Below, one piece after another: positions 37,201 to 49,200 of a DNA stretch of 64,000 nucleotides (its first letter is position 1; each line of letters begins with the position of its first letter). The notes below the pieces were generated by a model. That model worked only from the letters and a program-made list of their open reading frames with translations, had not been told where the DNA came from and searched no databases. This DNA comes from Euglena gracilis (lineage: Eukaryota > Euglenida > Euglenophyceae > Euglenales), in NCBI GenBank assembly GCA_039621445.1, contig CP154954.1, forward strand, positions 34,569,737 to 34,633,736, written 5' to 3'. The position numbers and the translations under genes are program-made.

Positions 37201-40200
37201 AAATTTTTTGCATTTTTGGCACTTTTTGCCCAAAAGTGCCCAAAATGGCACTTTTGGTCGTTTTGGGGGGTCAAAAATTTTCGGCCACCCTGACCGCGCA
37301 CCTGTTTAGGTGGGGGGGGTCCCCCCCACCCCCCCCCTCCTGGCCCGCAGGGGGGGGGGTTCGGACCACCCCCCCACCTGTCCTTATATCGAACCCTGGT
37401 GGGTGCGTGTGGGTGGATGTTTGTGTGGGTGGGTGTGCGTGAGTGTGTGAAAGTGTGTGCTTGCTGAAAGCAAAAAGGGAGCTGGGGGTGGATGGATTGG
37501 GGACCCCCCAGGTCACCTGCAAGCAAAGAGTTGCTGGAATTCCCACTCAGCCATGTTCATATCAGAGGCAATAAACTCTTTAGGCCGGTGGGGAAGAAAC
37601 CCGCTGCCTCCCCCACCCCCTTTGGGCCAAGCAGGACATAAAACATCAAAACAAAAATTGGACGATCCAAAAAAAATGGGCAGCTGCACATGGGCACGCA
37701 GAGGGGGGGAATGTGTTCTGAGCAGTTTCTTGCAGTTTTTTTTTTGGTGTGGATTTTTGGATTTGGAATGGATTTTTTGGATTGGAGTTTTTTTTAACAA
37801 ATATTTGAAAATGTCAGGCCAAGGTTTTTGCATCCTTTTTCTTTCATGAAAGTTTTTTTGAAAAAAATCGAATTTCTCTAGGCACAGCAGAAATTTGAAG
37901 TTCTTTTTCTATGCGTTTCTTTTTTGCAGTTTCTTTCTGCAGTTCTTTTGCAATTCTCTGCAGCGCAATGTCAGCGTATTGCACCTCCCTGCCATTTTTT
38001 TCCAGAGCATCGATTTTAGGGTGAATCCTTCATTTGTGGCTGTGCCACCTGGTTTGCAAAGTGGTCAGAAGGGGTGGGTCCCACCCCCCCCTTCATATTG
38101 CGGTCCATCCTTCCCTTATTTGAGCAATGCCATCCACCCATAGCACCTGCCACCTGGAGGGGATGCATGTGTGCGACGCGCCTACACATGCTAGAACATG
38201 CAGGTTCATATGCTTGTTCACCTCCTGGGGGGTCAGACCCCCCCAAGGGGAGAGTCCAGGCCACCCCCCTTTGGACTGAGGGTGGGACCTTCCCCAGGAA
38301 CCCACAAAAATATTTTCCGGGCTTCGTGCTGGGAAAGATGAAAAATTTTGGTGTATGTTTTGACTGATTTTTCCAAATAAAAGTGCGCGGAAAACGCGAT
38401 TTTGGGGGCTTTTTTCAAGCCCCCCCCCCCAAGGGGAGAGTCCAGCGCCACCCCTTTGGACGGAGGGTGGGACCTTCTGGCGTGCGTGCTGGGCGTGGGT
38501 TGGTGTTTTGGGTATGTTTGGTGATTCAAATAAAAGGTGGATTTGGGAGGTGGCTTTTTGGGTTTTCAAGCCCCCCCAGAATCCCAGCGCTTCACGCCGC
38601 AATTTTTTTTGGGTGGATGCACGTTGTTGGGGGGTGTGTGCAGGTTGGTTAGGGTTTCAGGTGAAAAAATAAGACACCTGGGGGCTTCGTGGTTTTCAGA
38701 TTCCCAGTTCAAAAATCGAGGTCGGGGTTTTTGGAAAACCCGTAATAAATTATAGGAAGTTCGTGCAGTTAGTTGTGTCCCCCCCGCCTCCTGGACTGGG
38801 GGGGGCATCCGGACCATCCCAGAAGACCGACCCCTGGGGGACCCCCCAAAAGATCAAAATTTTCTTTCCGTCGCTGCGAGCCATTTTTTTTTTTTTTTTT
38901 TTTTATTTTTTTTTTTTTAAAAAGTTCCAAAAATGCAGTTTTGGCCGCTTTGGCGTCGAAAATTTTTCGGCCTGGCACAAAGCGCCGGGCCGAAAAGTAG
39001 TCACCTGGACCACGCTACCGTTCAGGTGTGGGAGGGGGATGTCACTCCCCACCTAAACAGTAGCACGGTCCAATCCCCCCCTCCCACCATTGGGGGGTCC
39101 GACCCCACCTTCCCTTACAGCAGGGAAATTAAGTAGTGGGACGGTCCAGGGAAACTAAATAGTGGAACACCCCCCAAAAATGCTAATCCCCCGGAGACCA
39201 TCTGCGAGTTGCAAAGGCTTTTCAAATTGTTGCAATATCAGGAGGCTTCAATGTGCGGCATGTATAAGGTGTACCCAGTACCATCCAACGGATGGCCTAG
39301 GGCCGTGGGGGGTCTGTCAGTAACGGGTGGGACCACCATGAGCATCGAGCACAGCAGCAAGGCGGCTGGGCATCGACGCGTATAAAACTCGAGTTTGTTC
39401 GGGAGAAATGTCAGCAAAAGCACACTGCAGAGCTGCCCAAAGTTCGTTTCGGTTAGGGAAAACACATCCTTCGAGCTTTGCAAGCAGAAACACCCACAGG
39501 TGCTCGATCGGGTTGAGGTCCGGGCTCATTGTGTGCCGCAAACAGGCCTCGTTTCTTCACCTTGCATGGGGGGAGGGGGGCAGGGTGTTCAATCCACCTC
39601 TTACCTGGGAGAGATGCATCTGCCCCAGCCCATCATTTCCCCCCATTTGCTAAGCCTGTGCCTCACACTTCACAAGGGGAACGGTTTCGATGAGAGCTTG
39701 GAAAATGCATCATTCATAGTGGACCGCGGAGACCTCCCCACGCCTACACCTGGCAAACTGATGAGATCCGCAAACTCCAAGCAGATGCCTGCGCAGGACC
39801 CGTTATCCAGCATCTTCACGGCATTGTCCCGCAGCCAGGACGTCGTGCTTCTTGCTCGGTGGGCCGGTGCACCATCTTGTTGGATTCTCCAGCATGAGGT
39901 TCTGCGCAAACACATGCTAACCAAATCGATTCAAGGGGAGGTAGTATCTTTGCATGCCTGAATCAAAGCAAATGTCTGGCAATGAAATCACCATGTCTTC
40001 CCATGTTTCGTTGAGGTGACTATAGAAACTACCTCCGCTTGAATCGATTTGGTTAGCATTTCGCATGTGTTTGCGCAGAACCTCATGCTGGAGATTCCAA
40101 CAAGATGGTGCACCGGCCCACCGAGCAAGAAGCACGACGTCCTGGCTGCGGGACAATGCCGTGAAGATGCTGGATAACGGGTCCTGCGCAGGCATCTGCT

Positions 40201-43200
40201 TGGAGTTTGCGGATCTCATCAGTTTGCCAGGCGTAGGCGTGGGGAGTCTCCGCGGTCCACTATGAATGATGCATTTTCCAAGCTCTCATCGAAACCGTTC
40301 CCCTTGTGAAGTGTGAGGCACAGGCTTAGCAAATGGGGGGAAATGATGGGCTGGGGCAGATGCATCTCTCCCAGATAAGAGGTGGATTGAACACCCTGCC
40401 CCCCTCCCCCCATGCAAGGTGAAGAAATGAGGCCTGTTTGCGGCACACAATGAGCCCGGACCTCAACCCGATCGAGCACCTGTGGGTGTTTCTGCTTGCA
40501 AAGCTCGAAGGATGTGTTTTCCCTAACCGAAACGAACTTTGGGCAGCTCTGCAGTGTGCTTTTGCTGACATTTCTCCTGAACAAACTCGAGTTTTATACG
40601 CGTCGATGCCCAGCCGCCTTGCTGCTGTGCTCGCCGCTCATGGTGGTCCCACCCGTTACTGACAGACCCCCCACGGCCCTAGGCCATCCGTTGGATGGTA
40701 CTGGGTACACCTTATACATGCCGCACATTGAAGCCTCCTGATATTGCAACAATTTGAAAAGCCTTTGCAACTCGCAGATGGTCTCCGGGGGATTAGCATT
40801 TTTGGGGGGTGTTCCACTATTTAGTTTCCCTGGACCGTCCCACCATTCAATTTCCCTGCTGTACATTGAATCCTGACTGCGAGGTAAGCATTTATTTGGA
40901 AGGTGATTTTTGAATGTCGATGGTGCGACGGTTGCTCCCTGAAAGTCAGTTGTGAATGCCACGTCCTGGCGACGTTCTCAACGAACGTGTCTTTCCTTCC
41001 AGGATCCCACCTTCACGATCCCGTCCCTCAAAGTGTGCCTCTTCGTGGGCGACGTCCTCATCAAGCGGGACGTGCTGCTGTTGCACAAGCTGGCGCCCAA
41101 CGTCAAGGTGTGCGGGGCGCCCCAGCTGTCCTGCCCGGTTGTTATCTGGATTGCCGTCAACAGACATGTGCGGGCCACCGGCCTCTCAGGTGGTGAACAT
41201 GTTCGGCACCACGGAGACCCAGCGGTCGGTGGGGTACTATGAGGTGCCCCGGGATGCTGCCCAGCTGGCCAAGCTGAAGGAGATCATTCCCTGCGGCCGG
41301 GGCATGCACATGGGGCGGCAAATGACGGCTGGCCTCAGGCCAAGGTGGGTGGGCAGGGCCCATTTGTGGGTGATGCAATGGATTTGAAGCAGAGGCTCGC
41401 CCAGAGAAATTGCAGTTGGAAACATTCCGGAGATAATTTTGTCAATTCATCTGTGCGTTAGTGCTCTCTTTTGGGTCTTTCTAGCAACTGTAGAATCATC
41501 AATTTCTTGCACTGAAAGCCCAAATGCTGCGCTATGTGCTTGTTTTTTTTTAAATACAAATATTTCCCCCCCCTTTTTTGAAATAAAATATCTTCTGAAT
41601 GAAATTTTTGTTTGTTTGTTTTGATTTCGTTTTTAATTATTTTGGAATAGGGTTTCTCAATTTGGCATGTTTCCATTGAGTTCCTCAGAACACCCAACTG
41701 GACCATTTCCTCCAAAAAAAGTCTTGTCCTATTTCGAGCTGGTTGAATTCTCCTGCTGTTCTGAAGCTTGATCTTCACGGCAGTAGTCGCTTTATTTTCA
41801 GAATCCCCCGGAACAACATCCAAACGTTTCATGCGGATTTCGATCGGCGACATTTCTCATCTGGGGGCCGTGCCATGCGCCAGAAGGACGTGGGGTTGAT
41901 TCTGCTGAACAAAGCTGGCCTCCAGGCGGGCTTGGGGGAGGCGGCAGAGATCTATGTGCGCAGCCCGCATCTCTCCAAGGGCTACCTTGGTTTGCCAGAG
42001 GACACGGCAGCCAAGTTCATTCCCAATCCCTTCCACCCAAGGAGGCCTGGAACGCAACTGTCCGCCTGCACACACTCGTGACCACAGACCACAATCGTGA
42101 CCGCAATGTGACGGATGCAAACTCACACACACTCACACACACACACACCACACCACACCACACCACACCACACCACACCACACCACACCACACCACACCA
42201 CACCACACCACACCACACCCACACACAAAATGCATGCGCGCAGACGCATCTACACAATACACACACGTGCACGCACGCACACACGCAAACACACACACAC
42301 ACATGCGCATTCACGTGCGCTTTCTCACTCACTCGCACGCCCACACGCATGCAGACACACCATAAAGACTTTTTACTTGTTAATCACCTAGGCTACCCTT
42401 GCCCATTAACCCTCTGTGGCCTGGGACCGCTGGTACCGCACGGGAGACCTGGGCCACTACCTCCCCAGCGGCGATGTGGAGTGTGTCGGCCGGGCCGACG
42501 ACCAGATCAAGATCCGGGGCTTCCGCATCGAACTGGGGGAGATCAACGCCAAGCTGAGCTCCCACCCGGCCGTGAAGGAGAGCGTCACCCGTGTGGCCAG
42601 CCAGTTCTCTGTGTGCTGACCCTCAGATTAAGTTTGGCATTCACTGGGCTCTTCTAACAACCGGGGTGTCTTGGTTTAACTCTGATTGGGTTGCTTTCTA
42701 AGTTGGGGAAATCGGCCACAATGCTTGCAGAGGCACCGGCAGTGCTTCACATGAGAGTTGGCTGCCGGAGGCGTTGGACCGCGCCGGCGAGAAACAAATT
42801 GTGTGCTACGTCGTGCCCACCGCAGCAGCGGCCGCCCAAGTGGCCACGCTGCCGGGTGAGCTGCGGGAGCAGGGTTCGATGCCGGGGGGTGTCCCAGCTT
42901 GAGGTGGGGAGGATGTCCCCCTCCTGTGGTCGAGGGTGGGACCCGGACTGATACCCCTCTCCCGCTCTCACATCGAACCCTGTGTGGGAGTTCCTGAAGA
43001 CCAAGGTGCCCTCTTACATGGTGCCCAAGGCGGTGATTCTGCTGCAGAAGATGCCGCTGACCCCGAATGGAAAGATTAACCACAAGGTCGTGCTCGGCTT
43101 TCCTTGTTCACAGCTGGAGGGCGCAAACAAAACACGCATTTCCCAATCCTAATCCAAACTCAGATTTGGGCGGTTCACAACGGATTTTGGTTTTTTTCCC

Positions 43201-46200
43201 ATAAAGGGCCAGCCCTCAAGGACAGCCCTCAGGCCAAAGGGCCGTCCAAGGGGCGGATTGGGGCACGAACAGGGTCGAAAATAAATGGTTGAAAAAACGC
43301 TTTTTTTGACGTTTTGGGTGAAATTGCATCCTTATACAGCAAAAGAAGTTAATTGCCTGAACCGTTTATTCTTTATAGTTGCTGACCCGGGAATGAAGGA
43401 GACAATTTCAACGCTGTGATACCTCATGCATGCTGTTCATGCTGTTCCCCTCTCTCAGGCATTGCCTCCGCTGGACAGTGTGGATGCGGACCTTCCAGAG
43501 AACACGGCCAGCCTGGACCACCTCACTCCCACCCAGCTGAAGGTGCTGGAAGTGATCCGGGCTGCCCTGCACACCAATGCAGTTGGTGTGAGTGCATGGG
43601 CATGGGCCGGCCAATGTGTCCAAACGACCTCAAGCAATGTATGCAAAGCCTGGCACAACACAAGTCACTTTGACATATCCTGTGAAATGAGTGCATCATC
43701 ACCCGCAGTTCATCGCTCCCCCCCTTCTCTCCTCCTTCCTCCATTCATTCATGATTCATCCCAGTTCATCCATCATCGCTCCCCCCCTCCATGTGGATGC
43801 GTTGCCAGGGAGGTGGATGGCCCTCCGTGTCGGCTCTGATGCTCATTGGCTGCACACTGGCATGGCATGGCAACCTGGCGGCCCAAAACGGCCCTCATCG
43901 CCTCCACAGGCCCGGAGGACAACTTCTTCAATGTCGGCGGCCACTCCCTGGCGGCCATCCGGACCACGATGGAGCTGAACAAAACGTTCGGTATCCAGCT
44001 GCCCACCTCCGTGATCTTCAACGAGCAGACCGCTGGCCAGGCCTCTTGTGGCTGTGACAACTGCCGCCGGCTTCAAACAACACTCCTTTTTTTGCTCTGG
44101 ACCACATTCTCACCCAACCTTTTTCTATCTTTTCCCTTTCCTCTGCTACACAAAACGTTTTTTTTTCCCATTCATCCATGTCTCCCCTCTCTGGTTCATG
44201 TTCTTCAACACATCGCCTTCCATTTTCCAACCTCCATCTGGAGAACTCTAAATTCAATCAAATTCACATGAGAAGCTGGGGGGCAGGGGGGGTGAATGAA
44301 TTGCAAGTTGCAGTTGCGCTTCGCAGGTTTCGAGCCCCAGGGAGGTGCGCACAAGCGGCCTGCGTTGTTCGCATCGGGTCGGCGGTCGACGCCGTGCGGT
44401 CCGGCAGTGCGGGCAAGGCGGCGGCCCCCAAGGTGGACATGCTGGCCGAGGCGGTGCCGGCGGCCGACATCCAGGCGCGGGACGGGGCCATCCCGCCGTC
44501 CGGCAAGCCAGTTGGGGTGTGCCGGCCTTCCCTGGAGCAGAAATGCAAGGGACTACGTCTGTTCCAACTCCACAGTGCGGGTTTGATGTAATATTGGTTC
44601 GGACGAAAGTGCAGTCAAAAAATGGCCCAAATGTTCCCAGACGAAGGAAACAGCACAAAATTTTGCAGTGGCCCATTTATGAAATGGTCCGTTTTAATGA
44701 GATGAATAACCCCTCCCTCCCCCAAATACCCCCCAAGTGATAAAACCCCCAGACTACCAGGTTTTGTGTTGCGCCGGTGGCACGGCACAGGCGCGCAGCT
44801 GGCCCTGGAGATGTGGGGTGATGGATGGTCCCCAGGGCTTTAACCCCCCTCCCCAGTTAGAAGCCCCCCAGGGCTACTATTCGGTCAGTCTGCAATTCTT
44901 TTTTTACAAAAAAAATGCAAAAATGACAAAAGAGACAAAAAATTGCCAGGAGACAAAAGAAAAAAACGATAAAAAAAACACAAAACACAACAAAAATGCA
45001 GAAACATAAATTTTCCTAAAATCAAAAAAAAAACCCAAAAACGCTTTGCGTTCCCCCCTGTCATGTATTTGCAAAATGTTCAAAATCAAAAATTGACCAA
45101 AAGAATCAACAGGGCACCTGTGCCCCTTTTTGCAACTTAGGGTCTTTTTTTTCCCCCACAAACAGGCACCCTTTTGCGACTACTATTCCGACTACTATTC
45201 TGACTAATTCATCCTTTTTTGTCATTTTTGAAATGCTTTTGATGATTTTTATTCCTTTTTCTGTGCCTTTTTCCACAGTGTGGAAGGGATAGTTTATTAT
45301 TGGGCAGCCGAAATTAGTACTTGGGGGGGCAGGGATGTTTGGGAAGTCCTGAGGTCAAGACCATACCATTGCTTACCAACCCCCCCCCGGGGGGAGAGGG
45401 TAGCTTGCCGTTTTCAAAAACCAGTCACCCACTTCCACCCGGGGGGGGGGGGGCGTCGGCCACTTTGGCCACATAGCCAAAATGGCCTAAAATCAAGGGA
45501 TTTTGGCCAAAAATCCCAAAAATTTTCTGGCGACGGGTGGCCATTTTCAGGAATTCCCAGCTGCCCACACTGCCAGAAGGGGGGGTCTGAAAAAAAAACA
45601 ATCAGCAACACCCAGCGGGGGGGGGGAGGTCACATTTTAAGGAGCGGTCCGGACTCCCCCTCCCAACACATCAAACCGGACTGTGATGCACACCCACCCG
45701 ACAATGATGCACAACCACCGAACGGTGACACACCTCCACCGGACAGTGACGCACATCTATGGACTGTGACGCATATGCACCAGACAATGACTCACAGAGG
45801 GATGGGAGCCCCCCGACCTCGAAACGGTAAGGGGCCAGGAAAATTTTTGGTCTGTGGATGGTCAAAGGGTACCGGATACCAGACCAAAATTGTTGGGAAA
45901 TCCTGATCCTTCTTTGAAAAAAATTCTGAAAATGCTCATTTTGATTTTTTGGCATTTTTTTTAATGTGGAAAACAGTACAATATGCAGAAATGTGCAATA
46001 TGACTGAGTGTGCAACATGATTAAAATGAGGAAGAGGACTTCCCAGCACAACAGCGCCGGAAACTAAAATTTAGCCATTTTTAGAACCTGCCAAGGATGG
46101 TCCGGACACCCCCACCCAACATCTAGTAGGGGTCAAGACCCCTACTCCAACCTCAAACCGACAGGCTTCCCATACATCCCTGGGGGGTATTTATCGCTGA

Positions 46201-49200
46201 CCTCTTATCTCTTCAGTGTTGCTTAACAGTGAAGCTTAACACCGGGAAAAGGGGGACCCCCCCACAGGTTGGTCATGAGAACGGCGGATTATCACCATGA
46301 CCCCGAACCCATTCCCAGAAAAAAATTTTCAATCGCAAGCGACTGGATCCCAGCTTTCCAAATTGTTTGACACCGAACTCCCATCCAGGCCCGAGTTATT
46401 CAGCCGACAAAGGGGACTTCAGGTCCTGGGTAGGATTAGCCCCCCCACCCAGTTTCGACTCTGCTGTTTCGCCGGGGTAAGATTTTGGGTTGAGAAATCG
46501 ATTTTTCAAAAGAATGTCGTACATTATTGCCGAAAGTGTCTGCCAGACCAAATGTGCCCCTGGAGACCCTCTAACCCCCCCCATTCGTCATTTTTAGCCG
46601 CCGACACACCTGGCACATGTTCGGGCTTGGTTTTGTGGCCCAAAACAGCCATTTTCTGAGTTCATTTGATTTTGGGGTGTTTTGGGGCATCTTTTGGGGC
46701 AGTTTTTTTTTGGACTTTTGGGGTCAAAAAATCGAAAATTTCAAAACATCAAATGGTAGGGAATGAAAAGATTGGGCTCCTAAAACAAACCCCCCCCAAG
46801 CCAGGGTTGCTGTTTTTTTTTTGTCGAGGAAATTTTTGTCTGACAAAACATTGAGAAACATTCGAAAAAAAAGGGTCTTTTTGTGTTTAAAGAAGTTACG
46901 ATTTGCCCATGGGTGAAATGGCTCACTTTCCTAATCCTTTTTCAGCTTCATTGGCCCTCTAGTGGACAGGAGGAAGCGGTGTGGGCCTGCTATGGCCTGA
47001 ACTACCAAAAATCCAAATAGCAGCCCCCCAGGCAGCCGCATGTATTCAAGGCGCTGGCAAACTGCAGACACATAAATGCAACATAGATCAAGTTTTTGCC
47101 ACACTTAGCAGTCTTTTGGTTTCTTGAACCATTTGGTGAGAGAGGGTTGGGCAGGTTTAGATATAAGGAGGGCGTACATGGTTTAGGTGGGGGCGTGGCC
47201 CCCCCCCCCCCCCCCCCCTCCTGGCCCGCAGGGGGGGTCCGCCCCCCCCCCCCCACCTGCAAGGGGAGTCCGGACCGACCCTGGGGGGGGGTACCCGGGG
47301 GTACCCAATTTTTTCCTCCGGCGCTTTGTGCCGAAATTTTTTTGCATTTTTGGCCAATTTTTGCCCAAAAAGTGCCCAAAATGGCACTTTGGTCGATTTG
47401 GGGGGTCAAAAAATTTCGGTCACCCTGACCGCGCCACTGTTTAGGTGGGGGAGGGTGTCCCCCCCCCCCCCCCCCCCCTCCTGGCCCGCAGGGGGGGTCC
47501 GGACCACCACCCCCCCCTCCTCTCCTTATATCGAACCCTGGGGTTGGGACAGAGGGACGCTTAGCAAATGAAAAGAGCAATTTCCACATCGAAGTCCAAA
47601 AAGCCAGACTTTTTACACCTGGTACAAAGTGCAGAAGATTTTTTAGGCTGCAAAAGGGTACCCAATTAGAAGCCCCCCCCCCCACTTCTAAACCAGCAGA
47701 AAGCGGAAAGTGTGCATGCCAGCCAGGGCATAGCTTAAGAAAATTTGACCCCACCCCGGGGGGTCCAGCCAGCCAGCCAGCAGCCTTTTCCAACCCGGGA
47801 ACCCCCCTTCAACGAAAATTTTCCAGCTGCCCAAAGGGCGGCTGGACGGTAACGAATTTTTGTTTTCAGGGGTGCAAAAATGGCAAAAATGGGTCAAAAA
47901 TAGGCGAAAATGGGCGAAAATGGGTCAAATTTGGGCTGGCCAACAAAAATTTGGGGTCAAATAATACATTTTTTTTGCATAATTGCCAGTTTTTGGGGCA
48001 TTTTTGTGATTTCGATTTTTTTTTTGGTACCCGGTTCGACCCCGAGTCAGGCCCAGCTCCAGCCCCGGACCCTGGGGGGGGAAACGTCCTGATGCCAACT
48101 GAAATATTTTGCATGCAATTTGCTTTTTTTTTGGCTTTTTTTGTGAGTTTTTTGTGGGGTTTTTGTGTTTTCTTTGCTTCTTTTTGCATCGCTTTTTTTC
48201 GAGGGTCCAGGTTGTGTCACCCCCAGCAAAAATGACACCCACCAAATGGAAAAACTCCCGGCCCTCGATTTCGAGTGTCCAAATAATTACCGGGGTTTTG
48301 GTAATAATTTTGGGGTTAGTTGCCACTGTTTGTTGCTTCTGACGTGCCCAAAATTTTACTTTTCCCCCAAGGAATCTGCTGAAATCAGGGTTTTTTTTAG
48401 TCGTGGACCCCCGGGGGGGGTAGGGTGGGTGGGTCCGGCTGAGCCCCGCCCCCCCCCCCCCCCCGGCCGAAGGCGCAGAAAAAGTGCTATTTTAGCACTT
48501 TCGCGATTTTTCGGCCATTTTTTTGTGGGTCCCCCGGGACCCCCCCCCCCCGGTCTTAAAAAAACCCCTGCCTGAAATACACAGTGCGATGGGGAATTGG
48601 GCAAAGATAAATTTGTTCCGATAAAATTGGTGGCAGAAAAATCAGACAAAATCCTTGAATGGCCCAGGTTACTGAACAGAGCCATTGCGCACTTTACGTC
48701 CTCCTCCGTAGCCTTTTTTTGTTCGTTGCTGTCTGCGGTGCTGCCTCACAGGCCTTCGTCACGGGGGCGGACGGGTTCGTGGGCAGCTTCGTGGTGCACA
48801 CTTTGGTGGAGCTCACCGACTGCCCCATCTACTGCCTGGTGCTGAGTGAGAGCGTCGACGAGGCCAAGGCTCGGATGACTCTGCCACTCCCTCCCTTGCT
48901 CTTTTTGCTGCTTTTCTGCAGTACAATGCAGACAAAAATTACAGGAGACAGAAATTATGGGGGAAAATATTATGGGAATATTTTGTTTTTGAAAAAATGA
49001 TTGGGAAAATTCAAAAGTTGAGGGAAAATAGCGGGAAATTTTTGTCAGTGGTAATGAATATTTTTTTTTGGCAAAAAAGGCAACTCAAAGTTCCAAAAAT
49101 GGTCAAAATGGACGTCATTGTGGCTTTCCGCTTTAAAGTCACCCCAAAAAATTGACAATATTGCATAACTCCATCTTTTTGTGTTTTTGAAGTTTTGACC

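Larger units (their letters stand above)
39118..40861. mobile_element. Fold-back Tc1/mariner element with TA target duplication
   Basis: Begins CAGCAGGGAAATTAAGTAGT and ends with its near complement, flanked by TA on both sides (39116-39117 and 40862-40863). Each end has a second internal CAGGGAAACTAAATAGTGG. Two arms of about 820 bp, inverted around 39950-40030, each carry the same 3' half of a Tc1-like transposase. The N-terminal DNA-binding part and the first catalytic Asp are absent, so neither arm can make a working enzyme. Confidence 0.92.

Noticed and set aside
42003-42047. Frameshift in the FIPNPFHP exon
   Set aside because: The flanking GGCCTGG duplication allows the junction to move by one base, which keeps the frame into WDRWYRTGD.
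42869-42885. GGTTCGATGCC as a tRNA T-arm
   Set aside because: There is no A-box, acceptor stem or anticodon arm. The sequence is the terminal repeat of a MITE-like intron.
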